DNA of 64,000 bases, from contig CM074698.1 of assembly GCA_037367355.1 (NCBI GenBank), forward strand, positions 3,844,001 to 3,908,000, given 5' to 3'. Both the position numbers and the translations under genes were made by a program. Shown one piece after another: positions 23,146 through 34,781 of this stretch. The DNA is from Neoscytalidium dimidiatum (lineage: Eukaryota; Ascomycota; Dothideomycetes; Botryosphaeriales; Botryosphaeriaceae). The notes under the pieces are model-generated. The model ran no database searches. It was not told where the DNA came from and saw only the letters and a program-made list of their open reading frames with translations. Within the stretch, counting starts at the first letter, position 1, and each line of letters starts with the position of its first letter.

Positions 23146-25623
23146 ATGCCGCTAATTACGGATATATCTGATCACCACCTCCCACATCCACAGCGCACCA
23201 CCGACCCTCCCATTGTTAGCAAGCTTCTGCGCAAGCAGTCCACACACAGCGAAGTCGCCAGGTCCGTACTGATGAATAACACCATCCCGCCATACCGACT
23301 GGACGGCCACACCCATCCTGCCGACAACCAACACTCGCCACGCCAGCTGCCGGTCCGTCCGCCGCATCAGAGTCAGAGCCCACGCATCCACGGCAACAGC
23401 CCCAGCCGTGCCCCTGGCACCCTTGACGGCCACGATGCGTCTGATTTGAAGCTTCCGCCTAGCGCCGCCTCCGCCCAGCTTCACCATGCCCTGGCTACCA
23501 ACGGCGTAGGCGTTGCTCTCTCTGACACGCCTATGCCCACTGCCCCGAGCAGTCCCAGAATGTGAGTGCACACCGTCTGACCGAACCGATCACCCTACCA
23601 TTCCCACAATTACATCAACTGGGTCGACGTCACGGCGCCAGGCCAATGACCGGTGGCTGGAGATCGTCCGTACCCACAAATGCTCTCGGTCCGACTTCGC
23701 TGCACCGGCGCTCTTATCAAATATATCATTTTCAGCCTCTTCCTTCCTCCTCCAAGAGTCCAAGGCACTCTAACAATGGACAGTCCCCCCATCCGCCAGA
23801 ACTCCGTTTCCGGCAGCTCCACGCCGCGCATCCGCCCCACCACGCTCGATATCCCCGGTCTCACGAAGTCGAAGGTTTCTCCAGATGGACGCATTGCGCA
23901 GCGCGACCTGGGCGCCAAGCTGCTCATTGTCATGGTCGGCTTGCCCGCCCGTGGCAAGAGTTATATCACGAAGAAGATGGCGCGCTATCTGAATTGGCTG
24001 CAGCACGAGGCGCGCATCTTCAATGTTGGAGAGCGCCGTCGCATTGCCGCTGGAAGTGGAGGGACACATAACCCAGAACCATCGCCCGGAGTGGAAAAGC
24101 GTCCTGAGGACGCTGTGCGCAGGCAAAGTATCACGACCACCGCGCCGCAAGGCGCAATTGAGCAGAAGCAGTTGCTGGATCCGCCGCAGCTGGCGGCGAA
24201 AATTTTCGTCAACGGCCAGGCTGTGACTCAACCAGAGACCCCGAAGAACACGCAGGAGCCCACTATCGAGGAAAAGGACAAGAAATTCTTGGAGGCAGCT
24301 TTTCCTGAATTGACGAAAGCCTCCACCCCAGAGGAGATGCCCGATACCGAGAAGATGGATCAAACTGCAAATTTCTTCGACCCTAACAACCGCAAAGCCG
24401 CGCTTCTCCGTGAGCAGTGTGCCATGGAAACTCTGGACGAAGCGATTGACTATCTGGTAAATGGTTCAGGGACTGTGGCCATTATGGATGCCACGAACAG
24501 CACTTTGGAGCGTCGCGCAGCAATTATGCGCCGCGTCCATGATAAGTGCGGTAACGAACTCAACGTTCTGTTCGTGGAATCCCTTTGCAAGGACGAGCGT
24601 CTCCTCGAATCCAACATGCGTCTCAAGCTTTCCGGTCCTGATTACAAGGACAAGGACCCTGTCGCCTCCCTGGAAGACTTCAAGAAGCGAGTGGCGATTT
24701 ACGAGAAGGCTTATGTTCCGCTTGGGGAATATGAAGAGCGAAACAACATGGCCTATGTCCAGATGATCGATGTCGGCCGTAAAGTCATTTCGCATCAAAT
24801 TAAAGGCTTCATCGCAGCACAGGCCGTGTACTACCTCCTCAACTTCAACCTGGCACCACGTATGATTTGGATCACGCGACACGGAGAATCCATGGATAAT
24901 GTAGCGGGCAAGATCGGCGGCGACTCGGACCTTAGCCCCAATGGCCATCGGTACGCCAGGGCTGTCACCAGATTCATCAACCACCAGCGCGAGATCTGGG
25001 AGCAACACCAGCGCGAAAAGACTCAGAACTCACACTTTCCGCCGCTTCCCGGTGACATGTCGCCGCCCAACCCGTATTTCTTGAATGAGGAGGCTATTCC
25101 GCAGAAGAACTTCTGCGTCTGGACGTCAATGCTGAAACGCGCGATCCAGACCGCCCAGTATTTTGACGAGGACGAGTTTGATCTCAAGCAAATGCGCATG
25201 CTTGATGAGCTTAATGCTGGTTTCATGGAAGGCATGACTTATCAGGAGATCAGGGACAAGCATGCTGACGAGTTTGCCCTACGCAAGCGAAACAAGCTTC
25301 AGTACCGCTACCCTGGTCCTGGCGGTGAAGGCTACCTTGACATCATCAACCGCATCCGTCCCGTGATCGTCGAGCTCGAGCGCATGACGGACCACGCTCT
25401 TCTGGTCACCCACCGCAGTGTTGCACGTGTTTTGCTGGCCTACTTCCTAGGCTTGGATCGCAAGGAGGTTGCCGACATTGACTGCCCACTTGGCATGCTT
25501 TACATGCTTGAACCCAAACCCTACGGAGTTGAGTTCAAGGCATACCGCTACAATCCTTCGTCTGACTGGTTCGATTACCTTCCTGATTACAAGCCAAGCC
25601 CAGCTCCCGAGGATTCTCATTAG
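23146..25623 (+). CDS. 6-phosphofructo-2-kinase / fructose-2,6-bisphosphatase
   Basis: The model is join(23146..23561,23736..25623), 767 residues with a 174 bp intron. A shorter form from the ATG at 23776 (615 residues, A at -3) is equally possible. The enzyme makes, and perhaps removes, fructose-2,6-bisphosphate, the activator of phosphofructokinase. The kinase half has the P-loop VGLPARGKSYITKK (Gly207-Ser214), FNVGERRR and IMDATNSTLERR. The phosphatase half has ITRHGESMDN with the phospho-accepting His (369 of the short form), GGDSDLSPNG, NAGFMEGMTY with the acid Glu, and THRSVARVL. Because the RHGE His is present, unlike yeast Pfk26, the protein may be bifunctional. About 100 extra residues sit between GERRR and FFDPNN and carry RRQS, a PKA-type site. 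The upstream exon carries another, RKQS. Both fit cAMP/PKA control of glycolysis. Confidence 0.93.
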
Positions 25624-28600
25624 GCTAAGTGCTTTTCTACATACGGGTCTCCTCATTACTACGTTCAATTCGCTCTTGTCGTTTTTGCTACAGCACCTGA
25701 TGGGCGGGCCTACATGCTTCTCCAGCTGGCCGGTTTCCGCTAATCTTATCTTCTCAACTTGTTGCATGGGTGGGCGTTTTCTCTTTTCTCTTAGCGTTTC
25801 CAAACTTCTCTTCCTTTTATGATTTCGCAAAGAGAAAAGAAAAAAGCACCCACTAGACCGGTTTTTTCTTCTTACGGAGATTTCACTCCTATCACTTTTT
25901 CCTGTTTGGCCTCTTATTCCTCTCAGACCTTTTTTTTACGGGCCGCTTGATATCTCGCTGCGACCCGGGCGGCAATTATTCTTCTTTCGTTCCTGTATTC
26001 GGACAGTGGGCGGACTGGCGGGGCTGATGATGGCATCGGCGGGGCGTTCCTTTTCCTTCATATTTACTCTTCGAGTTTTAAGCAACGGCGCTGGCGGAAT
26101 TCTTTTGCGGTGGTCAGCGCGCGGTATATGAAGAAACGTATGCAAATTTCCTCTTGCTCATTTTCTGATGTCGGTGGGGCGGATGTGGACCAGATGGTGG
26201 TGGACGATGGGATGCACCTGCATCCCTTACCGGTCAAACGCGCTGCCACGAGAATGTTAGGGATCGGTGGTGTGGATGTCAGTACGGGCCTGGCTCGACC
26301 AAGCGAAGATCGACTCTCTTGATCTCTCTCACTCTCTCTTCTCAATCTCTATCCTCATTGCGAACATCGAATTGGCTCTTTGAACTCTTCGTCTCTCTGG
26401 AAGATGGATCGGCGGATCGAGGATATAGGGACGGAACAATCCCGCGGTGGCTTTTCGGCTCTCGTGTCATTTGCTTCCCGCTTCTTTGTTTGTTGACCCC
26501 CTCAATTTGCTTCAGACTGGTTCTGCTGGCTTCGTTGCTTCGGCTGCTCTCTCCAACCCTTTCTCTCCCCTCGCTGTCTCGCACGCGGCTCTGGTTGTTC
26601 ATTATTACTTCTCCTCATCCATTGCTCGTTTGCTCGTCTGTATGTTGCTCTTGCTTGCTTTTTGCTTGCTCTTTAGAGTTTTCGATGAGACTTGGGCGGT
26701 TCGGAGACGGGGCGTTTCGGTGGGGACAGGTTGTTCGCAGATGAACATACGAAGGGATAGAGCTTAGACGAGAAGAATTCAGAGAATGGCATGGATATGT
26801 GCTTGAGCGGACCCAAGATTCTGTGATGTGAGATGTCAAAGATTGGTGATTCGGTATCCAGGCTTAGCAATTGCATAAACGACACACTTCGGCGTCAGGG
26901 TCAAAGCTGTGTGGTCCTAAAATGATATAGTGTAAGTACTGAGGTCAGGCATCTTGGGGGAGAGGGAGGAGACTGACGGGTAATCTGTTTGTCTTCTACC
27001 AGGACACGAGAGCTACAAGTTTTAGTTCGGTTTCGGTGAGCATGGTGCTTGCGCTTGGAAGTTGTTACCTGAGGCCGAATCTACCTCTCGCCATCGAACA
27101 CGGAGAGCCTTTGGTCTAGACCCATCGCCACCCACGCCAATCTAAATGCGCATTGGTTCCGGAACTCTACCATTTTCTTTCCTTTAGTCATGTAGGTTAG
27201 CTTGCTAAGTATGATCTTACATGGAACGGATACTTTTTGCGGACCCTGATACCAGATCAATCCCCCACCGCAAGTGCAATTCTCGTAAAGAATGATACTC
27301 CGAGAACATGCAGGCAAAGATTGGCTAGTTTAGAAGCGTGATGGCCGATTGGTGAAGATGCGGGGGCACACTAGGAACTCTTTTGAATAATGGACTGTAA
27401 GAATGCCCAATAGTGGTAGGCAATATCTCTAGCTATTTTACTTACGTGCATCATATTAAAGATTCACGAGGGCGAGTGAAGACAGAACTTGACAGAGGTT
27501 GGGACGTTAAGTAGCAGGGGAAAGTCATCGCGACAACCGTGATCTTCAGGCAATTCGGGAAAGAAAACAGCAGCTGCGGAGGCCTTGTAACGCAGCACAA
27601 ATCTGTTCGACAATATTTCTAAGCTACTCCTGTTGAGTGTCAACCGGAAGTTCCTTACCGGAAGTAGCTTGACACACGATATAGATGCAGGTGATTTGGA
27701 GGGGGCACGTGCATGCTTGAGTGAAGCGGTTGATCTCTTCACGCGTTCATCTCGACAAGATTGATATTATTGTTTGTAGTACTTCACAAATACTGCTGCT
27801 GGATCAATTATGGACATACATGTCGGATTTGGTATATGGACCGGCCGTATTCGGAATCTAAATTTCAAGATTTCTTGAAAGATATGGCTGCTGGATTCAA
27901 GCAGCTTGCACCACACGTCCTATTGTGCAAAGATGAAGCAGCCATGCGCATAATATGCTGTAGAATTCATTGTAAACTTCATGTGAAGACTGCTGCCCTT
28001 TTGCCTCCATCATGGTCAGATGCTCTTTGTAAGTCAAATCGAAGCTGCTAGCCATCAACCTTTTCTAATGGACAACAAAATTATGAAGCAAAACTATCGG
28101 AGTCGTTGACAGTAAAAGACAGGATGCGACATTGCAAAGTGGGACAAGACTTTCCCAAAATGCCCGTGGAAGCCATTCCATGATACATCTGATTTGTTGA
28201 AGGTGGGAAATCCTCGCTTCTGTAAATGGGTGCCCAGTCTCTGTGGAGCTCCACATTCATTTGTCACTTCCAGTTACTCAGTAGAGTAAACGTGAGAGTA
28301 AATTCTCACCTGTTCCACCACGGTGGAGAACCCGCCCACAAGAAGTCGGATCATTATACGGACATCGGCCGCTCCGACCGCCGCAACCCACCAACTCTTC
28401 CGGGGATCAACGATCTCCCAGATCCAGTGCATCACCTCCACCACTCAGCAAGCCTCAGTCATCATGTTCCCTTTGCTCGGTATCTCCGCCTCCGTCCATG
28501 GAGTCGATGGCCCCTCTGCATCCCGATCCACCACCCTTCTCACTCCGCAAACGTGTCCCAGCTCTTCCGTTGATCTCATCCCGAAAATCCCCAGTTTCCT

Positions 28601-30549
28601 TGCAACCCACAAGCAGTTGCAGCCCAGGCCGCCCATCCAGCCAGAACCCGTCGTTACCTAGACCCTTTCCCCACAAGATCCAGACCCTGCAAGAGTCTAG
28701 GCCTCACCGACACCGAGACCCTCTCCGTGTTTCAGCTGCTCTGCGACAAGAACGTCAAAAGTTCCATGTCTCAGCTGGCGATGGCCGGTGGCGTCTGTCG
28801 ATCGCGTGGTTGTGGCGGATTGCTGCAGCAATTTCCATCTCAAATTCCCCCGCAGTAGTCGGCGATGCCGATGATTACAGCACGCTTAAACCTTGGTGAA
28901 AAGCCTTAAAATGAAAACGAAAAAAAAGCCTTTTTAGTATAATCAGTAGAGTATTAAGGATTGGCAACGCAGTATCACTAAACTCAGGATAAATCAGCGC
29001 AGAGCCAGCATCATTGCTTTCTTTGTCCAGCTCCCGGCACACAGTTCCGCCAGGGAAAAAGAGCGACGATAACGATGAGCAGGATGTGGAGGTGCATTGA
29101 GACAAGAGCGTCAAGACAAACATAAGGCAAGACAGGAAGCAGAGCTGTCCTCTGAGACGTCACGAATGAGGGAGCACCTGGATGAAATACCCGAGCAACG
29201 ACCTCAAAGAGGTTGAAGGAGGAAGTGGTGTGGTATGGACACCTCCTCGCATTTTGCTTCTGAGGCTGGAGGGGGGCAGATGACTCGTCATATTGCGTAG
29301 AGGATGGTTGCAAGGTGTCTACCCTTTCGACCAGAATGCTGGGTAGGTCGGTGGTGGTGGTGGTGGTGGTGGTGGTAGTGAAAGCGATCGAAAGATTCAG
29401 GGGAAGACTATTCGGACAGCCTCGCCCACCAGCCCTACACCTGCCTGGGCAGCTAGACCTCCGGCTGGAAAAGAGTGCTGTAGCACCAGCGTCGGCATCA
29501 CCGAAGAACCCGCCGCCACCGCATAAGACACCAACAGCCGACGCAAATTTCTGCCCTCAAATGTCACCAAAGAAAGCTGGCAAAAGGCTTGAGTAATGGA
29601 AATCAAGCACTTCTTGCACGAGCCCACCATATCCCGTCAGGAGCCCACTCCTTTAGATGGCGTCGTGCAACGCACGTCGCAAAGAAGCTCAAAACTTGGC
29701 ATAGCGCCGGCTTGCACCGAATGCCGGGAATGAAGGGCAACCGGAATGAATGCTACCCTTCCAGGGCCCCACGCGGCTTATCTTCTTTCCTGGATAGGGG
29801 AGCCCTTTCGCATGATCGGCTGACTGCGGTGGTTCCATGGGTCCGGGCTTTTTTGTTTGGTCCTTGTATGTAAGGGATGGATGGGACCTGCCGGGTGTGT
29901 GGGGGGGAGGATGATGCGTATTCGGCATTCGGACGGCAGAGATACGTCCGTACCGTGGGATGGGATGGGATGAGGTGGACAGATCTTTAATTTTCGTTTT
30001 TAGTCAGGGCAGCGAAGTTAAAAAAAAAAAGGGTCGGGAGTGAACGAAGGGCGACGAGGTGTGGTTCGATCGGATGGTCGGACCGACGATAATGTCCGAT
30101 TCCCCGGCCGAAGTGGCGACGGCGGTTCGTTCCCAATCAGGCAATTCCACGACGTCTTGTCAACGAAGTTGGTCACTTGAGAGGGACAGGTGTAAGATAA
30201 AGGAATTCTTAATTTGTGGTGCGCACCGCTATGTATACTTCGGGGGGATACTAAACAGAGCTATGAACAAAGACGAAGTACTATCAACACGAGCGACTGT
30301 GAGGTAGGGCAGGCTTCCGCCGTTAGGATGCAATCCAAAAGTGACCAAGCCAGATGCAAATGCGTGAACTCTGCAGATCTCAAAAACTCATGACAAGAAA
30401 AGATCGAACGCAGCAAGAACAACAACGCGAGACCGGCCTCCCAAACCAATCTAATCCGCTATCAGCGAAAGCAGCTCAAGAAAAAGTAATATCATTGGCG
30501 CCAACCACAGCTCTTCAACAACGGTCACAAATTCTCTTTTCCCCTTTTT
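25624..30549. other. 4.9 kb gene-poor stretch
   Basis: The first few hundred bases are pyrimidine-rich and fit the 3' untranslated region of the 6PF2K gene. Beyond that I see only short, mutually overlapping frames. Parts of 27464-28060 and 28460-28860 look mildly coding-like, but no start, splice pattern and domain agree. The interval also holds a GGT microsatellite and A-tracts at about 28918 and 30019. I can support no gene here. Confidence 0.45.
29350..29377. repeat. (GGT)n trinucleotide microsatellite
   Basis: There are nine GGT/GTG units in a row in non-coding sequence. Confidence 0.93.
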
Positions 30550-31434
30550 TTACTTGCCATTTCTGAACTGTCCCCATAACAGCTTCATCCTCGCCTCCTG
30601 GCCGGCCGTGAAATCCTCGTAGCAAGAGTCAATGCTGTAGTCCATGTAGTTGTGAATGGGATCGACGCCGGCGACGCCGGGGCAAGAGTTCTTTCCGACA
30701 GGGCAGCCATCCGTGCTCTGGGCCTCGACGCGGGTGTCATCGATCATGTCGCCGTCGCCGTCGCACGAGTTGCCCTCGAACGTGTGCAGCAAGCCCATCC
30801 AATGGCCGGTCTCGTGCACCGCCGTCATGCCCTGGTTGTAGCCCATGGTGCTGCCGCCGGGCATGGTGCCGGCCTGCACGTTGCACCCGTCGTTCTGGTA
30901 CGTGGCCGGGGTCGGGTTGCTGCCGATGGACGAGGGCATGGTGCACACGCCCAGGATGCCGCCCGTCAGGTCCGAGTGGAAGTAGATGTTCAGCGAGCTG
31001 TAGCCGCCCTTGCGCAGCGCCTTCTTCATCGCCGCCATGTCCGCGTCCGCGCCCACCGCCCACTTGTCGTTCTGCGTCAGCTCCGACCCCTTCAGGTTGA
31101 AGCTGAACCCGTGCTTGTTGTACGCCTTGTTCAGCACCGCCGCCTGGTTGCTGGCCATCTGCTGCCAGTTCGAGTACTGGCCCGCCTTGGCCGCCGTCGT
31201 CACCACGTGGAAGTACGTGTCGATGCTGACCGGTGCGTTCTGCCGTGTTTCGAACAGTGCTCGTGCTGCGTGAGAGCCGCCCTTGCCACCTTGGGCCAGT
31301 TCTTGGTGCGCCTTGATGAGTTCATCCTTGGCGTGGTCGCCTTGCGTGCCGCAGTCGAAATGCGAGATGTTGGCCACGAATTCGGCCAGTGCCATCCCGC
31401 CCAGGGAGGCAAGGAGGAGCAGCGGCTTGAACAT
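30550..31434 (-). CDS. Secreted zinc metalloprotease, M43/pappalysin-like (MEP1 family)
   Basis: This is an intron-less gene of 294 residues. The start at 31434 gives a clean signal peptide, MFKPLLLLASLGGMALA, before EFVANISHFDCG; an in-frame extension upstream would bury it. The catalytic motif is HETGHWMGLLH (His207, Glu208, His211, His217), the long metzincin-type zinc site HExxHxxGxxH. The Met-turn NYMDYS follows at about residue 262-267 (Met264). CTMPSS, YNQGMTAVHE and paired Cys (NSCDGDGD, DGCPVG, NSCPG, DSCYEDF) match fungal MEP1-like extracellular metalloproteases of the cytophagalysin/pappalysin group. The protein is expected to be secreted and to degrade external or host protein. 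The usual length of about 280-300 residues is kept, and all key residues are present. No neighbour suggests a cluster. Confidence 0.93.
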   Translation of the reverse strand: MFKPLLLLASLGGMALAEFVANISHFDCGTQGDHAKDELIKAHQELAQGGKGGSHAARALFETRQNAPVSIDTYFHVVTTAAKAGQYSNWQQMASNQAAVLNKAYNKHGFSFNLKGSELTQNDKWAVGADADMAAMKKALRKGGYSSLNIYFHSDLTGGILGVCTMPSSIGSNPTPATYQNDGCNVQAGTMPGGSTMGYNQGMTAVHETGHWMGLLHTFEGNSCDGDGDMIDDTRVEAQSTDGCPVGKNSCPGVAGVDPIHNYMDYSIDSCYEDFTAGQEARMKLLWGQFRNGK

Positions 31435-32065
31435 GTTCGGAAGTGATGTGAGAGGAGTATTGCAGAGAGACCGCTCTCTTAATTTCCTCAACCGGGATTG
31501 CGGTTCGGCGATTCTTCTAAAGCGTAAATGAAGGCGTCTGCCAGAGTGAGTCAAAACTCCGAGAGGTTACGGATGGCAAGGGAGGAGCTCTGCGTTGCTG
31601 AGTGCTGATGTTGAGTATCTGGGTGTGCATGGTTGCGATATTTATCTCATTTATCACGATGTTCTGGATTCTTCACCATGTAGAGGCCCTCCGGCATACA
31701 CGGTGGATGCTTCTCTAGAACGTGGCTGTGGCGCACTCTGGAGCCTTTCCAGTATGGATGCAAACGGTAGGTCGCCGCGGTGTCACCCTGCGACAAAGGC
31801 GCATCATATCGGCCGTTGCGTGTGGAGGGCGTCTAGTTCAGCGCAAGTGAGACCTAGAATTTGCGAGTGAGTGCCTAGAACTTCGCACTTGCAGCAAGGA
31901 GAGGTCGAGAAGAAATTGTGGTTCAGCATTGAGAACGCTTGAGACTTCCAGAAGGAAAACCAAGATCGCCTACGCGGTATACACGATCCCCATGCCCTTA
32001 ACGCCAAAACAACAATCGCAAAAATCAAAGAATCAGCGCAGAAAGATACATCTTGATCGTGATTA
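31435..32065. other. Intergenic, metalloprotease promoter side
   Basis: This 631-base interval lies between the metalloprotease start and the CDC50 stop, with both genes on the minus strand. It should hold the metalloprotease promoter. No coding feature or repeat is seen. Confidence 0.5.
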
Positions 32066-33637
32066 TCAAGCTTCGCCGGGTCTCAAGCTTCGGCCGGTCG
32101 CAGTTGCCGTGCTGGGCTGGTCGTTATTCCAGGTGAGGTAGGTGTGATCACCGAGTTTCCTGCAGATTCGTGTCAGCGCATTTGCGCAGCTCTTTGTCGA
32201 CAGCGTGGTATCTTACCTTGGCTTGATCAAGTGGGTTGCAGTGAAGAGGGCTCCTAGGACGATGCAGATGCCACCAACCACGACGTAAGCAATACCGAGG
32301 AAGGGGTTCTTGCCACCCATGACGGTGCGGGTCGAGATGAGAATGGACTTGGTGCCACCGTAAGCAGTAACGTTGAAGTCTGCAGAACATTAGCGGCTGA
32401 TCGAAGTGGCAAGCGCGGCAAACTTACTGTCTTCGATGTCGATCTGGTACCTGGCAACCGTCATGGTCTCGTTGTTGTTCCTCATTGCCAACTTGCTGAA
32501 GGTCGGCAAACCGGCAGTTCTCATCCAGACCATGAATCCTTCGTCCTGGGAAATGTCCGGGATGTCGTTGTCCTCAGTGTAGCCGAGGGGGTAGCGGACA
32601 CGCCAGTTCGGTGGCGGCACAACCTGGTCGCGAGTATAGGCCGTCTTCTTGAAAAGATCCTTATCGCTGTCCCAGGCAATCCCCTTGGTCGTCATGTTGT
32701 AATACTCACTTTCCCCACTGGCGGGGTTCAAGCGCCTAGGTTGGGAAAAGGTATCGTTGAACACCGAATTCGCAATCAGGCCACATGGATAGTATGCCTT
32801 TCCAGAGCGATCCAACTTCAGCGGGTCGCAGTCACTGCCGTCAATGGAAGAATTGCTGCGGAAATTGCCCTGGAGCTGCGACGGGTCCTCCGACTTGACA
32901 TAACGACGGTGGTTCTGGTAGAAATTGGTGAGGCGGTAGTACAAAAGTACGGGAGGGCCAATTTCGTTCTCGATTTCAAACTGGATGGAGCAGATAGTGG
33001 TGTTGTGGGGGTCTGCATTAGGATCGTAGGTAATCTCCCTGAAGCTATGGGCCCAGGTCGGGGCGACCGCGCTGGGGTTGTTGACTTTGAAGTGGCTCGA
33101 GGTACGGTCTGACGGCACATCTTCGAAAACGCTAGAGGCGGGGGGAAAGGTGTTGTTCGAGGAGTCACTCGGCGACTTATTCAAGCAATCGGTGTATTCG
33201 ATGGATATCTCCTCAACCTGCGAATGGGCGTCAGCAGTTGCACATTAGGCAGCAGCCGCGCGGCTCCGTCGGAGGGCGACAGACCTGAGCGCTCGCCCAT
33301 ATCAACAATCCGCCGATGGGAGCGAATATAACGCCGACGGCGAAGAAGAGCGGAAGGACGGTCTTCGGGGTTAGGATGGGTCTGTAAGCGGCAGTCAGCG
33401 GCAGCTGGGCGGGTGGTTGCGGCAGCGATCGGGAGGTACGTACTGCCAGGCCTTGAGACGCTGCTGGCGAAAGGCGGTATCTGCAGTGGGAAGGCTCGGT
33501 CAGTCATGGCGTGAGGCGGCGCGGGATCGCGTGGTTATCGTACTGGCGGGTCTCCTGCTCTTTGTCTTCTTGGTGTCTTCGGCGGCGTTCTCGTTGCTGC
33601 TGATGGAGTCGGTGTGCTGCATTTCGGTCTGCGACAT
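32066..33637 (-). CDS. CDC50/LEM3-family P4-ATPase (flippase) subunit
   Basis: The model is complement(join(32066..32159,32217..32379,32428..33217,33285..33381,33444..33480,33544..33637)), 424 residues in six exons with introns of 48-67 bp. Exon 2 is only 37 bp. CDC50 proteins are the non-catalytic partners of P4-ATPases. They are needed for ER exit and for aminophospholipid flipping at Golgi, endosome and plasma membrane. The sequence shows the cytosolic RRPANTAFRQQRLKAWQPIL box, TM1 at about 51-73 (TVLPLFFAVGVIFAPIGGLL), a glycosylated Cys-containing ectodomain (SIEYTDC, HNTTICSIQF, LYYRLTNFYQNHRRYVKS, YYPCGLIANSVFNDTF), GGTKSILISTRTVMGGKNPF and TM2 at about 367-390, ending with the short tail RKLGDHTYLTW. 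It cannot be assigned to Cdc50, Lem3 or Crf1 by eye, so I leave the symbol empty. Confidence 0.95.
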
Positions 33638-34781
33638 GTTGCGCGCGGGAACTCCTGTACGGCCAGGAGCATCCGATGGGCGCGAGATGTGATATGGTGT
33701 TCGGGGAGGTGTTTGGGGAATTGGCTTATGGAGGCGCGCGGCGATGATGGCAGGTCGCTATTCTAGGAGTTCTTGGCGGGCCCTGACTGCGCAAACCACT
33801 GCTGCCGCAGCCTGCCTGACGCCTCAGCCCCAGCCCTCCGACAGCTCCGCTTCCGCCCGAGACTTATCGCCAACAACACCATCCAGTCGCCGCATTGACA
33901 CGCTGAATATGCTAACGCATGCTGCAATCGCTCCATTGATTGATATGGCTTCGCAACTATGTTGCGAGATTTTGCTTATTTCCTCACGCCGGAATTCGGC
34001 AGCGCGATCCTGCGTTCCACAGGGGATGCATCTTTCGCGTTTGCACGACTACGGAGACAAGTATTCGGATAAGGCTTTGATACTGGTGCTACTTGCAACT
34101 GATATATGCAGTAATTCCCAATATCCATCAGAAGGCACATATCCAATATTCATCACTCCCGACTGTACAACAATTCCATCGCGTCTATAACATTAAATTA
34201 CGCTTATTGCCGCTTTGTCTACTGCTTTGAGTAAGCCCAAACTCGAACCTTTGTCACTGTCTGCTGAAGCAAACATGGTTTTTACTTCCATCATGTCTAT
34301 AACGATTTGGCCTCCATCACCATTATCATCTCCTTCCTCTTTTCCTTCTTTTTCTTCCTCTTCGTTTCCTCGACAAGAGTGCTAGAGCTCCGCGAGTTGA
34401 AATACCGGATGATAATACTTGCGCAGGGAAGTGAACTTCATCTCTCGTAGGGCCGCTGCAATGCTCTCACTGGGAACATAAGATGAAGCGTAGAAGTCTG
34501 CAAAGTTTAATAAGATTCGTGAAGAACTTAACAATGTATACAGGAGAAAGTCAGTTTCCTTGTGGCGCTTCTTAAACCGAAAAAAAAAGAGAAAGAGATA
34601 TTGCTTCGAGATAAGAAACTCCAGCCGAAAATTCCGACTATCGAGTGCTTGCAATGCCAAATCCCTCATATTTCTCATGTGCCTTTTATGTAACTCATCC
34701 CGCACACGCCCCAAAAACTCCATCTACACCCGCTACCGTATACCCAAACCGCACCTCATTTCCCTCCCCCACCCCCTTCTC
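33638..34781. other. Upstream region of CDC50 gene
   Basis: About 1.1 kb holds the CDC50 promoter next to 33637. On the minus strand an open stretch at 34382-34498 ends in a plausible exon (acceptor TTTGCAG, then FYASSYVPSESIAAALRE, ending in TAG), but no upstream exon in the right phase was found. A T/C-rich run lies near 34325-34375. Confidence 0.4.

Noticed and set aside
28470..28860. Coding-like segments (SLGLTDTETLSVFQLLCDKN) in the 28 kb region
   Set aside because: All three frames are open in part, no start or splice junction links them, and no family is recognised.
30652..31446. 264-codon plus-strand frame opposite the metalloprotease gene
   Set aside because: It is the antisense shadow of a gene with clear catalytic motifs. 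It is rich in Val, Arg and His, as expected from the complementary GC-rich codons.
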